The notes below the pieces were generated by a model. It did not search any database and was not told the origin of the DNA. It was given only the letters and a program-made list of their open reading frames with translations. Shown here piece by piece: positions 9,899-18,362 of a stretch of 64,000 nt of DNA. Position numbers and translations under genes: made by a program. The stretch is from Odoribacter laneus YIT 12061. Lineage in GTDB: Bacteria > Bacteroidota > Bacteroidia > Bacteroidales > Marinifilaceae. Positions within the stretch are counted from its first letter, which is position 1, and each line of letters begins with the position of its first letter. The stretch spans positions 1,134,859-1,198,858 of the forward strand of contig NZ_JH594596.1 of assembly GCF_000243215.1 (NCBI RefSeq), in the 5' to 3' direction.

Positions 9899-9967
9899 AT
9901 CGCCCTATTATTTTATAAGCATATTTTGCCATTTCATTGATAATCAACACCTATACATCTGATTATA

Positions 9968-10630
9968 TCAATCTTTACTTTTCCAAATATCTTCCCAAGT
10001 CCGAAAGAAATAAAAAGGATAATGAGCCGTCGGTAAACTTTCAGTTGGAACTCCTCTCTTTTCCCACCAATTCTGTTGGTTCTCCACAGGGAAGATAAGG
10101 TCCTTTTCCGAAACATAAGCTCTCTCCCATTCCAAGGTATGCTGATACTTTTCACATTGGGTACGGATGGCCTGTAATTCCTGAATCTGTCCCGCCAATT
10201 CCCGTTCCGGCCGACAAGAAAAAAATTCCTCTTGTTCTTTCTGGCAGGTAAACATACGGGAGAAAAACTTTTCTCTTCCCTTTTCGTTCATACGCTTTTC
10301 CGTCAGCAAATAGACAGGAGAGGGAATTCCCCAACGGTTGTCTACCGGTCTCTCCGTACCATTAAAAGCCACCAGATGCCCGGGCTGTATCCCCCATTCC
10401 GGTAAAATATTGGCAGCAGCCCAGACTCCCATCGACCAAGCCACGACATTTATTTTTTTATATCCGATAAAAGAAGGCGTGGAATCCGTATTCAAAGTAC
10501 GGTAATCCCAACACACTATTTTATCCATCTCTCCTTCCAAACGGGGAAAAGTCCGTTTGTCCATTCCCCAACCGTTAAAAAAAACAACTACCTGGTCCGT
10601 ATTATTTTTAACAAGCCACTCTATTCGCAT
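9968..10630 (-). CDS. bioG: BioG, pimeloyl-ACP methyl ester esterase
   Basis: Alpha/beta hydrolase (DUF452 family) that removes the methyl ester from pimeloyl-ACP methyl ester, ending pimelate chain synthesis; it takes the role of BioH. The 220 residues begin with an oxyanion region VVFFNGWGMD (about 15-24) and carry the nucleophile elbow as VVAWSMGVW near residue 65-73, where Ser is the expected nucleophile. It lies 23 bases after bioF and upstream of bioC. Gene identity rests on the family motifs and on this context. Confidence 0.9.
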   Translation of the reverse strand: MRIEWLVKNNTDQVVVFFNGWGMDKRTFPRLEGEMDKIVCWDYRTLNTDSTPSFIGYKKINVVAWSMGVWAAANILPEWGIQPGHLVAFNGTERPVDNRWGIPSPVYLLTEKRMNEKGREKFFSRMFTCQKEQEEFFSCRPERELAGQIQELQAIRTQCEKYQHTLEWERAYVSEKDLIFPVENQQNWWEKRGVPTESLPTAHYPFYFFRTWEDIWKSKD

Positions 10631-10653
10631 CTTTTTGAGAATTAATTCTGCAT

Positions 10654-11811
10654 TTATTCAAGACATCCGAGAAATTCAAACAGACATTCGTAATCTTCTG
10701 CCGGAATAGCAGCATTTAACGAAAAGCGAATACGGGCTTCGTTTTTAGGTACGGTCGGATACCTTACGGGCAGAGCAAAGAATCCATTATCCCGGAGTAA
10801 TTCAGCCATTTCCACGCTACTCTCATTTGAACCACATAGGAAAGGTACAATATGAGAATTTCCTCTGGTCTCAAAGCCGTTGTCTACTAATACTTTTCGC
10901 AATTGATCTGCCGTATGGGCCAATTTGATCCGTAATTCATAGAAGTCGGGCATGTGATTCAATACAAAACGGGTCCAGGCAACATTAATCGGAGGCAATG
11001 CCGTCGTAAAAATCAAACTTCTTTGTGTATTCACCAAAAATGCTTTAAATAATTCCCGACAGACCACAAAAGCTCCCATAGAAGCAAAAGCTTTTCCGAA
11101 AGTTCCGACAATAAAATCGATATCTTCTATACAGGCTTGTTCTTCGCTGCATCCCAACCCATTAGTTCCCCTCACTCCTACAGCATGGGCTTCATCTACA
11201 TACAAAAAAGCTTCAAATTCTTTCTTGATTTCGCAAAGTTCCTGCAAATCTGCCAAGTCTCCATCCATACTGAATACTGATTCCGTAACGATAAAGACAT
11301 TTTCATATTTTTCCCGGTGTTGTTTTAAAAGACTCCTTAAATGTTCCGTATCCAAATGGTGGTATCTCAACATTTCGGCTTCACTCAGCCGCATCCCATC
11401 AATAAGGCTGGCGTGTACTAACTTATCCGCGATGATCAGATCGCGTTTTGAAGTCAATGCCGGTAAGATACCAATATTAGCATGGTAACCGGAAGTGAAA
11501 ACCAAAGCTGCCTCCTTTGCATACAAATCGGCTAAATCCGTTTCCAACATTCCGTAGTATTCATGATTCCCGGATAACAAACGGGAAGATACGGCACTAT
11601 AAGGCAAGGCTTTCACATCGGTTTGTTCGTAAAATTCTTCCAATAACTTCGGATAAGAAGATAAGCCCAGATAGTCATTGGAAGAAAGATTCAACATCTC
11701 CCGTCCTGCGTCGTGAATCAAAAAACCATTATGCTGTATATTCCGCAATTTCCGGTAATTCCCGGCCTCTTTTATTTTTTCTAATTTATGAGTATAACGT
11801 TCTAAATTCAT
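10654..11811 (-). CDS. bioF: 8-amino-7-oxononanoate synthase
   Basis: PLP enzyme condensing pimeloyl-ACP (or -CoA) with L-alanine to 8-amino-7-oxononanoate. From the ATG at 11811 the product is 385 residues, the family norm. Motifs seen: LSSNDYLGLSSYP near the N-terminus, FTSGYHANIG, VTESVFSMDGD, VDEAHAVGVRG, and the PLP lysine in FIVGTFGKAFASMGAF. The frame extends upstream to 11913 into the end of bioA, but those extra 34 residues lack family similarity, so the MNLERY start is chosen. It lies 35 bases after bioA in the biotin operon. Confidence 0.94.
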   Translation of the reverse strand: MNLERYTHKLEKIKEAGNYRKLRNIQHNGFLIHDAGREMLNLSSNDYLGLSSYPKLLEEFYEQTDVKALPYSAVSSRLLSGNHEYYGMLETDLADLYAKEAALVFTSGYHANIGILPALTSKRDLIIADKLVHASLIDGMRLSEAEMLRYHHLDTEHLRSLLKQHREKYENVFIVTESVFSMDGDLADLQELCEIKKEFEAFLYVDEAHAVGVRGTNGLGCSEEQACIEDIDFIVGTFGKAFASMGAFVVCRELFKAFLVNTQRSLIFTTALPPINVAWTRFVLNHMPDFYELRIKLAHTADQLRKVLVDNGFETRGNSHIVPFLCGSNESSVEMAELLRDNGFFALPVRYPTVPKNEARIRFSLNAAIPAEDYECLFEFLGCLE

Positions 11812-11846
11812 ACCTTGTTTCTTGTATAATAAACAAATCCCGGTCT

Positions 11847-13145
11847 TTATGCTTTTATTTCCCTGACGACCTTCAATAAAGCCGTCGTCAACCGTTGCAA
11901 TTCCTCCGGACAAATAACGAAAGGAGGCATAATATATACTAATTTACCGAAAGGTCGTACCCATACACCTTCCCGAACAAAGGCGGCCTGAACTTCTCCC
12001 ATCCGAACGGGTTCTTTCATCTGTATAACTCCTATAGCACCCAGTACGCGTACTTCTTCTACCTGTGCATACGCTGCAGCCGGAGCCAGTTCTGTTTTCA
12101 ACTGATCCTCTATTTTCCCAATCATTTTTTCCAGGTCATAACTCAATATTAAGTCGACAGACGCCCGGGCAACGGCGCACGCTAACGGATTCCCCATAAA
12201 AGTCGGACCGTGCATAAAGACATAGGGATCTTTTGAACAAATACCAGAGGCGACCTTTTCGCTGGCCATGGTAGCTGCGAAACTCATATATCCTCCCGTA
12301 ACAGCTTTGCCGATACACATAATATCCGGAGAAATACCGGCATGCTCTACTCCCCACAACCTTCCGGTACGTCCAAAACCGGTAGCAATCTCATCACAAA
12401 TAAGTAGCACATTATACCGATTGCATAATTCCCTTACTTTTCTAAGATAGTCAGCTGAATAAAACCACATTCCTCCCGCCCCTTGTACAATAGGTTCCAA
12501 GATCACCGCCGCAATATCCTGCTGATTCTTTTCCAAACATTCTTTAAAAGGACGAATATCTTCTTCCCGGCATTCTTCCCCATAACGGCAAGCCGGATGT
12601 TCGACAAAATATTGTATTGGTAAACAACCCTGAAAAATACCGTGCATCCCGGTAACGGGATCGCAGACAGACATAGCGTTCCAGGTATCTCCGTGATAGC
12701 CCTTTGTCAGCGTCAGAAAATGTTTTTTACTTCTGTTTCCGGAAGCATACCAATATTGCAAAGCCATCTTCATCGCCACTTCCACAGCAACAGAACCCGA
12801 ATCGCAAAAGAATATTTTGTCCATTCCGGCAGGAGCTACCGACAGTATTTTCTCGGCCAACTCCACAGCCGGCCTATGTGTAAATCCACCGAACATAACA
12901 TGTGACATTTCCTGGATCTGCTTTTCAATGGCAGCATTTAAAACCGGATGATTGTAACCGTGTACGGCACACCACCAAGACGACATTCCGTCTATTAAAC
13001 GCCGCCCGTCTTCCAGTTCGATATAAACTCCTTCAGCCCTTTTCACCGGATAGACAGGTAAGGGATCTAACGTAGAAGTATAGGGATGCCAGATATGTTC
13101 CCGGTCGTATTTCAAAACGTTATCTATATCCATTTTTATTTTCAT
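11847..13145 (-). CDS. bioA: Adenosylmethionine-8-amino-7-oxononanoate aminotransferase
   Basis: Class III PLP aminotransferase that converts 8-amino-7-oxononanoate to 7,8-diaminopelargonate with SAM as amino donor. The 432 residues show HIWHPYTS near the N-terminus, the substrate motif [56 protein letters not shown] and the PLP lysine in [11 protein letters not shown]. It has no BioD extension, unlike the BioD-BioA fusions of some Bacteroidetes. The ATG at 13145 lies 11 bases after bioB; a second ATG at 13133 is possible. Confidence 0.95.
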   Translation of the reverse strand: MKIKMDIDNVLKYDREHIWHPYTSTLDPLPVYPVKRAEGVYIELEDGRRLIDGMSSWWCAVHGYNHPVLNAAIEKQIQEMSHVMFGGFTHRPAVELAEKILSVAPAGMDKIFFCDSGSVAVEVAMKMALQYWYASGNRSKKHFLTLTKGYHGDTWNAMSVCDPVTGMHGIFQGCLPIQYFVEHPACRYGEECREEDIRPFKECLEKNQQDIAAVILEPIVQGAGGMWFYSADYLRKVRELCNRYNVLLICDEIATGFGRTGRLWGVEHAGISPDIMCIGKAVTGGYMSFAATMASEKVASGICSKDPYVFMHGPTFMGNPLACAVARASVDLILSYDLEKMIGKIEDQLKTELAPAAAYAQVEEVRVLGAIGVIQMKEPVRMGEVQAAFVREGVWVRPFGKLVYIMPPFVICPEELQRLTTALLKVVREIKA

Positions 13146-13156
13146 TGATTATTTTA

Positions 13157-14116
13157 TTAATCTGTTGTAAATCCCAAAGCCTTCACTTTAACCATATCTT
13201 CTTTTACCTGCGAACCGATTGTCGTCAGCAAATCACCTACGATCGCAGCATTGATTCCGGCTTGTATGGCTTCTTCTTCTATATGCCGAATCAGCATTCT
13301 TCCTCCGGCAAAACGCAAAAAAGCCGTCGGATTGATAAAACGGAACAGTGCTATCGTCGTTAATATCTCCTCGTCTTTTAAAGGAGGCATCTTCTCTAAA
13401 GGAGTGCCGGGTATAGGGTTAAGCACATTGATCGGAATAGATTTTATACATAAGTCCCTCAAAGTAATAGCCAGGTCTATCCGATCTTCCATCTGCTCCC
13501 CCATTCCGATAATCCCTCCGGAGCATACTTCCATCCCTACTTCCCGGGCCGCATGTATAGTCTCCATTTTATCCGCTGTCGTATGAGTCGTACACAATTG
13601 AGAAAAATAATGGGGAGATGTTTCCAGATTACAATGGTAACGAAGTATTCCCGCTTCTTTTAAGCGCTGCAACTGGGATTTTTTCAACAATCCCATGGAA
13701 GCACACAAATGAATATCTGCTTTTTCCTTTATTTTCCGGGCATATTCACAAATCTTATCGACGTTTCTGTCAGAAAGGGCACGCCCGCTAGTCACAAAGG
13801 AAAATTTATCCACTCCGTAAGCTGCATTGGACAATGCCAGTTCTATACAAGTTTGTTCGTCTATCAATTCGTACTCCTGTATATGCGTCTTAAAGACAAT
13901 AGATTGAGCACACCATTTACAATTTTCCGAACATCGTCCGGAACGGGCATTAATGATGGAACAAGTGTCAAAGTGACGGCCGCATTTCTGATCCCGTATC
14001 TCACCCGCTGCTTTATATAAAGCCATCTTATCCGTTAATTCACTTAGCTTTATCGCTTCCTCCCGGGTCAATTGTCCCCCCTCCAATACTTTTTTTTGCA
14101 ATGTAGAAACCAACAT
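13157..14116 (-). CDS. bioB: Biotin synthase (radical SAM)
   Basis: Inserts sulfur into dethiobiotin using a radical-SAM 4Fe-4S cluster and an auxiliary 2Fe-2S cluster. The 319 residues have the radical-SAM motif as CSENCKWC (CX3CX2C) at about 57-64, then AQS, the block YNLETSPHYF in variant form (HCNLETSPHYF), and the C-terminal INVLNPIPGTPLE and FRFINPTAFLRFAGGR regions. The ATG at 14116 is 9 bases below the stop of a small Cys-rich ORF, so both should share one transcript. It heads the known biotin genes in the order bioB-A-F-G-C. Confidence 0.96.
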   Translation of the reverse strand: MLVSTLQKKVLEGGQLTREEAIKLSELTDKMALYKAAGEIRDQKCGRHFDTCSIINARSGRCSENCKWCAQSIVFKTHIQEYELIDEQTCIELALSNAAYGVDKFSFVTSGRALSDRNVDKICEYARKIKEKADIHLCASMGLLKKSQLQRLKEAGILRYHCNLETSPHYFSQLCTTHTTADKMETIHAAREVGMEVCSGGIIGMGEQMEDRIDLAITLRDLCIKSIPINVLNPIPGTPLEKMPPLKDEEILTTIALFRFINPTAFLRFAGGRMLIRHIEEEAIQAGINAAIVGDLLTTIGSQVKEDMVKVKALGFTTD

Positions 14117-14125
14117 ATTTAATCA

Positions 14126-14467
14126 TTAAAAAAGGGATATACAGTGTTTCACCGTCATATCCCCCAGTTTATATTTCTTTTCTCTATCATTTTTGTTTTC
14201 ATCAGGACATACCTCACCTGCAAAAGCCAGATTACACCTTTCCCTTATCTCCTTCCAAACCGGACAATTTTCTTCAGCTTCTGCACAAGTATCTCTATTT
14301 ACCATAATTCCCCGCCGGGCAGCTTTTAGCAAAACACTGCCATACATATGCAACGCTAAAACTGAAATACATATATTCTTTCCTAAAGCGGCAAATACAG
14401 CAAAACCTTTCCTACTCCAACAAGAAAAGTATACCTTGCTCCTATTTGAATTTATGTATTGCTTCAT
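14126..14467 (-). CDS. Small Cys-rich ORF heading the biotin operon, function unknown
   Basis: This 113-residue ORF begins at the ATG at 14467 (the open frame runs further up to 14614, but without coding character) and stops 9 bases before bioB. It opens with a basic segment KVYFSCWSRKGFAVFAALG followed by a short hydrophobic stretch ISVLALHMYGS, then a charged region with four Cys (DTCAEAEENCPVW, ERCNL, EVCPDE). From memory, short ORFs with a WSRK-Y/F-A-x-F signature occur near vitamin-related TonB receptor or biosynthesis genes in Bacteroidetes; I cannot verify this here. The spacing suggests translational coupling or a leader role. Confidence 0.6.
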   Translation of the reverse strand: MKQYINSNRSKVYFSCWSRKGFAVFAALGKNICISVLALHMYGSVLLKAARRGIMVNRDTCAEAEENCPVWKEIRERCNLAFAGEVCPDENKNDREKKYKLGDMTVKHCISLF

Positions 14468-14706
14468 TCTTTTTTTCTTTATGACTGAAATCAGGCTTTC
14501 GGTCTTAAACGTCTTGACAAAGGAGCGGCAAGTTACTAAAATTTTGTGAAAATAAGGCACATTACAAATTTTATCCGTTTCTTTTCCCTTTCGACCTGCC
14601 CTTTCCAAACCCAAGAACGGATAACGGCTGTTTTATAAACCATTTTTTTTTAGTAATATTGCTGTTAGACGTTTTCAGCATTCGGATAATAGAAAAATAA
14701 CTTCCT

Positions 14707-17682
14707 ATGGAAAAAATCGATTTACAACGTATTTATAAAAGGAAAAAAACAGACCGGGATATTTTTCAGGAACTCATGGCTTTCAAAGTAAAAGAAATCC
14801 TACTCATTGCCAATTATTATGATGCTTATACCATTGAAAGGGAAGGACAATTTACAGATAAGGTATACGGTGAATATTTGCAGGTCAATCTCTATACAGC
14901 TCCCCGCTTTATTTCCGTAGCCAGTGAAGAAGAAGCCTTGGACGTATTGGCAAAGCGGAAAATTCATCTGATCGTTATCATGGCAGGTCTGGACAAACAA
15001 ACACCTCAATTGATCAGTCTGCATCTAAAGAGTAAATACAAAGATATTCCGCAGTTGATGCTCGTGAATAACAATGCGGATTTAGCTTATTTCGACAGCA
15101 TTGAAGACCAACTCAGTCAGAGTATAGAACGGATCTTTGTCTGGAACGGTTCCACCAAGATTTTTTTGGCTATGGCCAAATACATCGAAGACAAGGTGAA
15201 TTTAGAGACGGATACCCGCTTAGGAGATATACGGGTTATTCTGTTGGTAGAAGATTCCATACGTTATTATTCCCGCTATCTTCCTTTGTTGTACAGTGAG
15301 ATCGTCACCCAGACACAGGAACTGATCCGCAATGAACCGGAAAATGACGAGCTAAGTCTGATCATGAAGATTCGGGTACGCCCCAAAGTAATACTTGTGA
15401 GTACATTCGAGGAAGGTGTAGCCATCATCGACAAATACCGGGACAATTTACTCTGCGTTATTTCAGACGTAAAATATAGCCGTAATGGCGTAGAAGACGA
15501 AGATGCAGGGGTCGATCTGATTGAATATACCCATCAGGCGGACGACAAAATTCCCTGCCTGTTGCAAAGCCACGACGTGGAAAATGCCAAACGGGCCAAG
15601 GCGGTTAATGCTGAATTTATCAACAAAAATTCTGTAACCCTATCACATGAAATTACTCGTTTTATTAAAGAAAAACTGGGATTCGGAGATTTTATTTTTA
15701 AAAATAGTTCGGGAAAACCGATTGACAAAGCCAGTTCTATAGAAGAATTCAAGCATAAATTAACCACCATCCCCGATGAAAGTTTAAAATACCACTCCAT
15801 TCGCAACGGTATTTCCACCTGGTTTATGGCCAGAGGTCAAATCAGTCTGGCAAAGCGTCTGAGACGATACCGGTTTGAAGATTTTAAAACAGTAGATGAA
15901 ATCCGTCGATTTATCCTTCAGGTTTTTGAAGGCTATGAATTAAAAAAAATCAGGGGCAGGATTATCAATTTCCGTCCTCAGCTGGTGAACAGTAATCGTT
16001 ATATCGTCAGTTTGGGCAAAGGATCTTTCGGAGGAAAAGGCAGGGGAATGGCTTTTTTATCCAATTTTATAGAAAATGTGTCCTTTAGAAAGTTAATCCC
16101 TGAATTGAAAATTGCCATTCCGAAAACAGCTATCATCGGAGTGGAAGAATATGATAACTTTATAGAAATCAACAATTTAATTCAGACTATATATACAGAG
16201 AAAAACTATGAGATAGTTAAAGATGCTTTTATCAGAGGTAGTCTTTCCCTCCAACTGAGACAGAAATTGAGAAGTTACCTGGAAATCATGAAAAGGCCGT
16301 TAGCGATCCGCTCTTCCGGGCTTTTTGAAGATTCTCTCAGCCAGCCATTTGCCGGCGTTTATGCTACTTATCTTATTCCCAATAACCATCCCGATCTGGA
16401 ACGTCGTTTACAGGAATTAGAGACCGCTATCAAACTTGTATATGCTTCGATATATACGGACGATTCCCGGGCTTATTTTAATGCAATCGACTATGTGATC
16501 GAAGAAGAAAAAATGGCTGTCATCATTCAGGAAGTGGTTGGCCAGGAACATAATGGCAAATACTACCCGAATGTGAGCGGAGTGGCTCAGTCCTATAATT
16601 TTTACCCTTTTTCTTATATCAAGCCGGAAGACGGTTTTGCTGTCATAGCTGTCGGTTTAGGGGCCTATGTGGTGGGAGGTGAAAAAACATACCGTTTCTG
16701 TCCGCGTTATCCCCGTTTACAGCTGGCTTCTATTCAGGATATGATGCGGGATTCTCAGAAATATTTTTACGCCATCGACTTAGGGCGCTCGGATTACGAT
16801 CTGGCTAAAGACGGGGAACAGGCGGCTATTACTTCTTACGATTTGAAAGAAGCCGAGGCTGACGGAACCTTGACATACAGCGCTTCTGTATATGATTTTC
16901 TGAATGAACGGATCGTATACGATTTCAATAGCCGGGGCAGCCGGATTGTCAATTTCCCAGGACTTCTGGAATATGATCAGATTCCTTTGCCTAAAACATT
17001 GGACATTTTACTCGACATCTTTTCCCAGGCAATGGGTTCTCCGGTTGAAATAGAATTTTCATTGAATATCGAGAATCAAATACCTACTCTTTATCTATTA
17101 CAGATCAAACCCTTGATAAAAAATGATTTTTGGGTGGATATCGACCAATTGCCTATTGATACACAACGGATGTTGATGCGGGCGACAAAAGGAATGGGAA
17201 ACGGTAAAATAGAAAATATTCAAGATGTCATTTACATCGATCCGGATAAGTTCAATCGTTTGAAAACAGAGGAAATGGCCGAAGAAATTAAAAGCTTAAA
17301 TCAAAAGATGACAGCTCTCGACCGGAATTACCTGCTGATCGGACCGGGACGTTGGGGAACCCGCGATCCTTTGACCGGTATTCCGGTTACCTGGTCGGAT
17401 ATTTCCAAAGCTCAGGTGATTGTCGAACAAGGATTGAAAGACTATCCTCTGGATGCTTCATTGGGTTCCCATTTTTTCCATAACGTTACCTCTATGAAAG
17501 TCGGTTATTTTGCTATTCCCTACGACTCGGGAGATTCTTTTATCAATTTTGATATTTTAAAAAAACAAGAAACAGTAGAAGAATTAAAATATGCCCGGCA
17601 TATTCGTTTCACCGCCCCTTTGACGATACTCATGGACGGTAAAAAACAAACGGCTGTCATCCTTTATGGAGAAAATGAATGA
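14707..17682 (+). CDS. Response-regulator-like / PEP-synthase ATP-grasp-like fusion protein, function unknown
   Basis: A 991-residue cytosolic protein. The N-terminus holds two receiver-like domains. The first (about 20-150) has lost the acceptor Asp (LIVIMAGL). The second (about 175-330) keeps an acidic pair (LLVEDS), a putative acceptor Asp in VISDVKYS and a Lys in FINKNS. From about 430 to 830 there is a PEP-synthase/pyruvate phosphate dikinase type nucleotide-binding domain: KGSFGGKGRGMAFL, RPLAIRSSGLFEDSLSQPFAGVYAT and an LLQIKPL end. I see neither the phospho-His swivel motif nor the PEP-binding barrel, so it should not be called PEP synthase. The C-terminus has GPGRWGTRDP. A hairpin follows at 17710. 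Confidence 0.85.
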   Translation: MEKIDLQRIYKRKKTDRDIFQELMAFKVKEILLIANYYDAYTIEREGQFTDKVYGEYLQVNLYTAPRFISVASEEEALDVLAKRKIHLIVIMAGLDKQTPQLISLHLKSKYKDIPQLMLVNNNADLAYFDSIEDQLSQSIERIFVWNGSTKIFLAMAKYIEDKVNLETDTRLGDIRVILLVEDSIRYYSRYLPLLYSEIVTQTQELIRNEPENDELSLIMKIRVRPKVILVSTFEEGVAIIDKYRDNLLCVISDVKYSRNGVEDEDAGVDLIEYTHQADDKIPCLLQSHDVENAKRAKAVNAEFINKNSVTLSHEITRFIKEKLGFGDFIFKNSSGKPIDKASSIEEFKHKLTTIPDESLKYHSIRNGISTWFMARGQISLAKRLRRYRFEDFKTVDEIRRFILQVFEGYELKKIRGRIINFRPQLVNSNRYIVSLGKGSFGGKGRGMAFLSNFIENVSFRKLIPELKIAIPKTAIIGVEEYDNFIEINNLIQTIYTEKNYEIVKDAFIRGSLSLQLRQKLRSYLEIMKRPLAIRSSGLFEDSLSQPFAGVYATYLIPNNHPDLERRLQELETAIKLVYASIYTDDSRAYFNAIDYVIEEEKMAVIIQEVVGQEHNGKYYPNVSGVAQSYNFYPFSYIKPEDGFAVIAVGLGAYVVGGEKTYRFCPRYPRLQLASIQDMMRDSQKYFYAIDLGRSDYDLAKDGEQAAITSYDLKEAEADGTLTYSASVYDFLNERIVYDFNSRGSRIVNFPGLLEYDQIPLPKTLDILLDIFSQAMGSPVEIEFSLNIENQIPTLYLLQIKPLIKNDFWVDIDQLPIDTQRMLMRATKGMGNGKIENIQDVIYIDPDKFNRLKTEEMAEEIKSLNQKMTALDRNYLLIGPGRWGTRDPLTGIPVTWSDISKAQVIVEQGLKDYPLDASLGSHFFHNVTSMKVGYFAIPYDSGDSFINFDILKKQETVEELKYARHIRFTAPLTILMDGKKQTAVILYGENE

Positions 17683-17709
17683 GGAAAGGATAAATTAAAA
17701 GTGCTCAAC

Positions 17710-17739
17710 AGGAAACGAAGGGAACGCTTATCGTTTCCT
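17710..17739 (+). terminator. Terminator-like hairpin after the receiver/ATP-grasp gene
   Basis: AGGAAACGA at 17710-17718 and TCGTTTCCT at 17731-17739 pair perfectly over a 12-base loop, 28 bases after the stop. It is followed by GAAAAAG rather than a T tract. Confidence 0.55.
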
Positions 17740-17801
17740 GAAAAAGTCAGAAAAGCCTAGGTTTAATTTGCTTTTTTATTTTTTCTCAGGTATTCCTCCG
17801 C

Positions 17802-17991
17802 CTTATTTCGGGAAAGAGCTGGAGGCTCCGTTCGCTATTTTGTATAGTCAGTCTCCCCTAAAACGCAGATGCTTCCTCCTTTTAGTCACACTTCGTGTGC
17901 CTAACGTCGGCGGACAACCCTGCGTTTTTTAACAGTACGACTTCCTGACAAAATTACGCTCTCTCCCGCCATACCTCTTTCCCGAAACAAG
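17802..17991 (+). repeat. Structured repeat unit A
   Basis: Outer arms at 17802-17818 and 17975-17991 pair at 16 of 17 positions. Inner arms AAAACGCAG (17860-17868) and CTGCGTTTT (17920-17928) pair exactly. The core is CTTCCTCCTTTTAG (17872-17885), a hairpin CACAC-TTC-GTGTG (17887-17899), then CCTAACGTCGGCGGACA (17900-17916). Unit B is the inverted relative. Confidence 0.75.
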
Positions 17992-18066
17992 GCTCCGGCT
18001 CCAAACACAGGAACTTTGAGAAAACATTTAAAGAAGCGACGAGGGGAGGATTTGGCGGGCATCGGA

Positions 18067-18256
18067 GGTCATTTGTGTTTTTCAGTCATTGCGGGAAGGA
18101 GCGTCTTTCTGTGCGAAAGCGGAGTGTGAAAAAACACCATTTGTCCGCCGACGTTAGGCAGGCTTTGCCTGTCTAAAAGGAGGAAGTTTTGGTGTTTTAA
18201 CGGAGCTTGAGCTTACAGAAAAGCGAGTGAAGCACGACTGAAAAACACAAATGACC
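18067..18256 (-). repeat. Structured repeat unit B (inverted relative of unit A)
   Basis: Outer arms at 18067-18087 and 18236-18256 pair perfectly over 21 bases. Inner arms AAAACACCA (18131-18139) and TGGTGTTTT (18190-18198) pair exactly. Read on the minus strand, its core repeats the unit A core blocks exactly (18173-18186 and 18142-18158), with a different hairpin between them (CAGGC-AAA-GCCTG). The core sits at the same offset (70 bases) from the unit edge as in unit A. Confidence 0.75.
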
Positions 18257-18313
18257 GGAGAAGGGAGAACAAATTAAACCTACATTTGATTACCTAAATC
18301 GACCAGCCTTGAA

Positions 18314-18345
18314 TTTGTCTCTATTCTGAGTTTATGTTATCTTTG
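18314..18345 (+). promoter_or_regulatory. Bacteroidetes-type promoter of queCDE
   Basis: A TTTG -33 element (18314-18317) and TATCTTTG -7 element (18338-18345) are separated by 20 bases, matching the Bacteroidetes consensus. Transcription would start near 18352, only about ten bases before the queC ATG. The promoter lies just outside the inverted-repeat element. Confidence 0.7.
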
Positions 18346-18362
18346 TCCGCAAAAGAACGGGA

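Larger units (their letters stand above)
17759..18281. repeat. Compound inverted-repeat element, possibly a non-autonomous mobile element
   Basis: This 523-bp gene-free block is bounded by exact 12-base inverted ends (AGGTTTAATTTG at 17759-17770, CAAATTAAACCT at 18270-18281). Inside lie two 190-base units in opposite orientation (17802-17991 and 18067-18256). They share CTTCCTCCTTTTAG, then a short hairpin, then CCTAACGTCGGCGGACA, and weaker flanking similarity. Outer stems and small hairpins differ in sequence but keep pairing. No ORF of note lies inside. It fills the space between the 14707 gene and the queC promoter. A MITE-like or REP-like origin is inferred, not shown. Confidence 0.75.

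Noticed and set aside
14468..14614. N-terminal extension of the small ORF ahead of bioB
   Set aside because: The upstream part has no coding character and runs into the promoter region of two divergent genes; the ATG at 14467 is a better start.
14468..14706. Riboswitch or BirA operator ahead of the biotin operon
   Set aside because: No recognisable riboswitch fold or BirA palindrome (TTGTAAAC-type) was seen.
14707..17682. Naming the 991-residue protein PEP synthase or PPDK
   Set aside because: Only the nucleotide-binding region is recognisable; no phospho-His or PEP-binding domain motif was found.
17741..18300. CRISPR array or transposase remnant in the 17.8-18.3 kb block
   Set aside because: There are only two units, in inverted and not direct order, with no regular spacers and no ORF.
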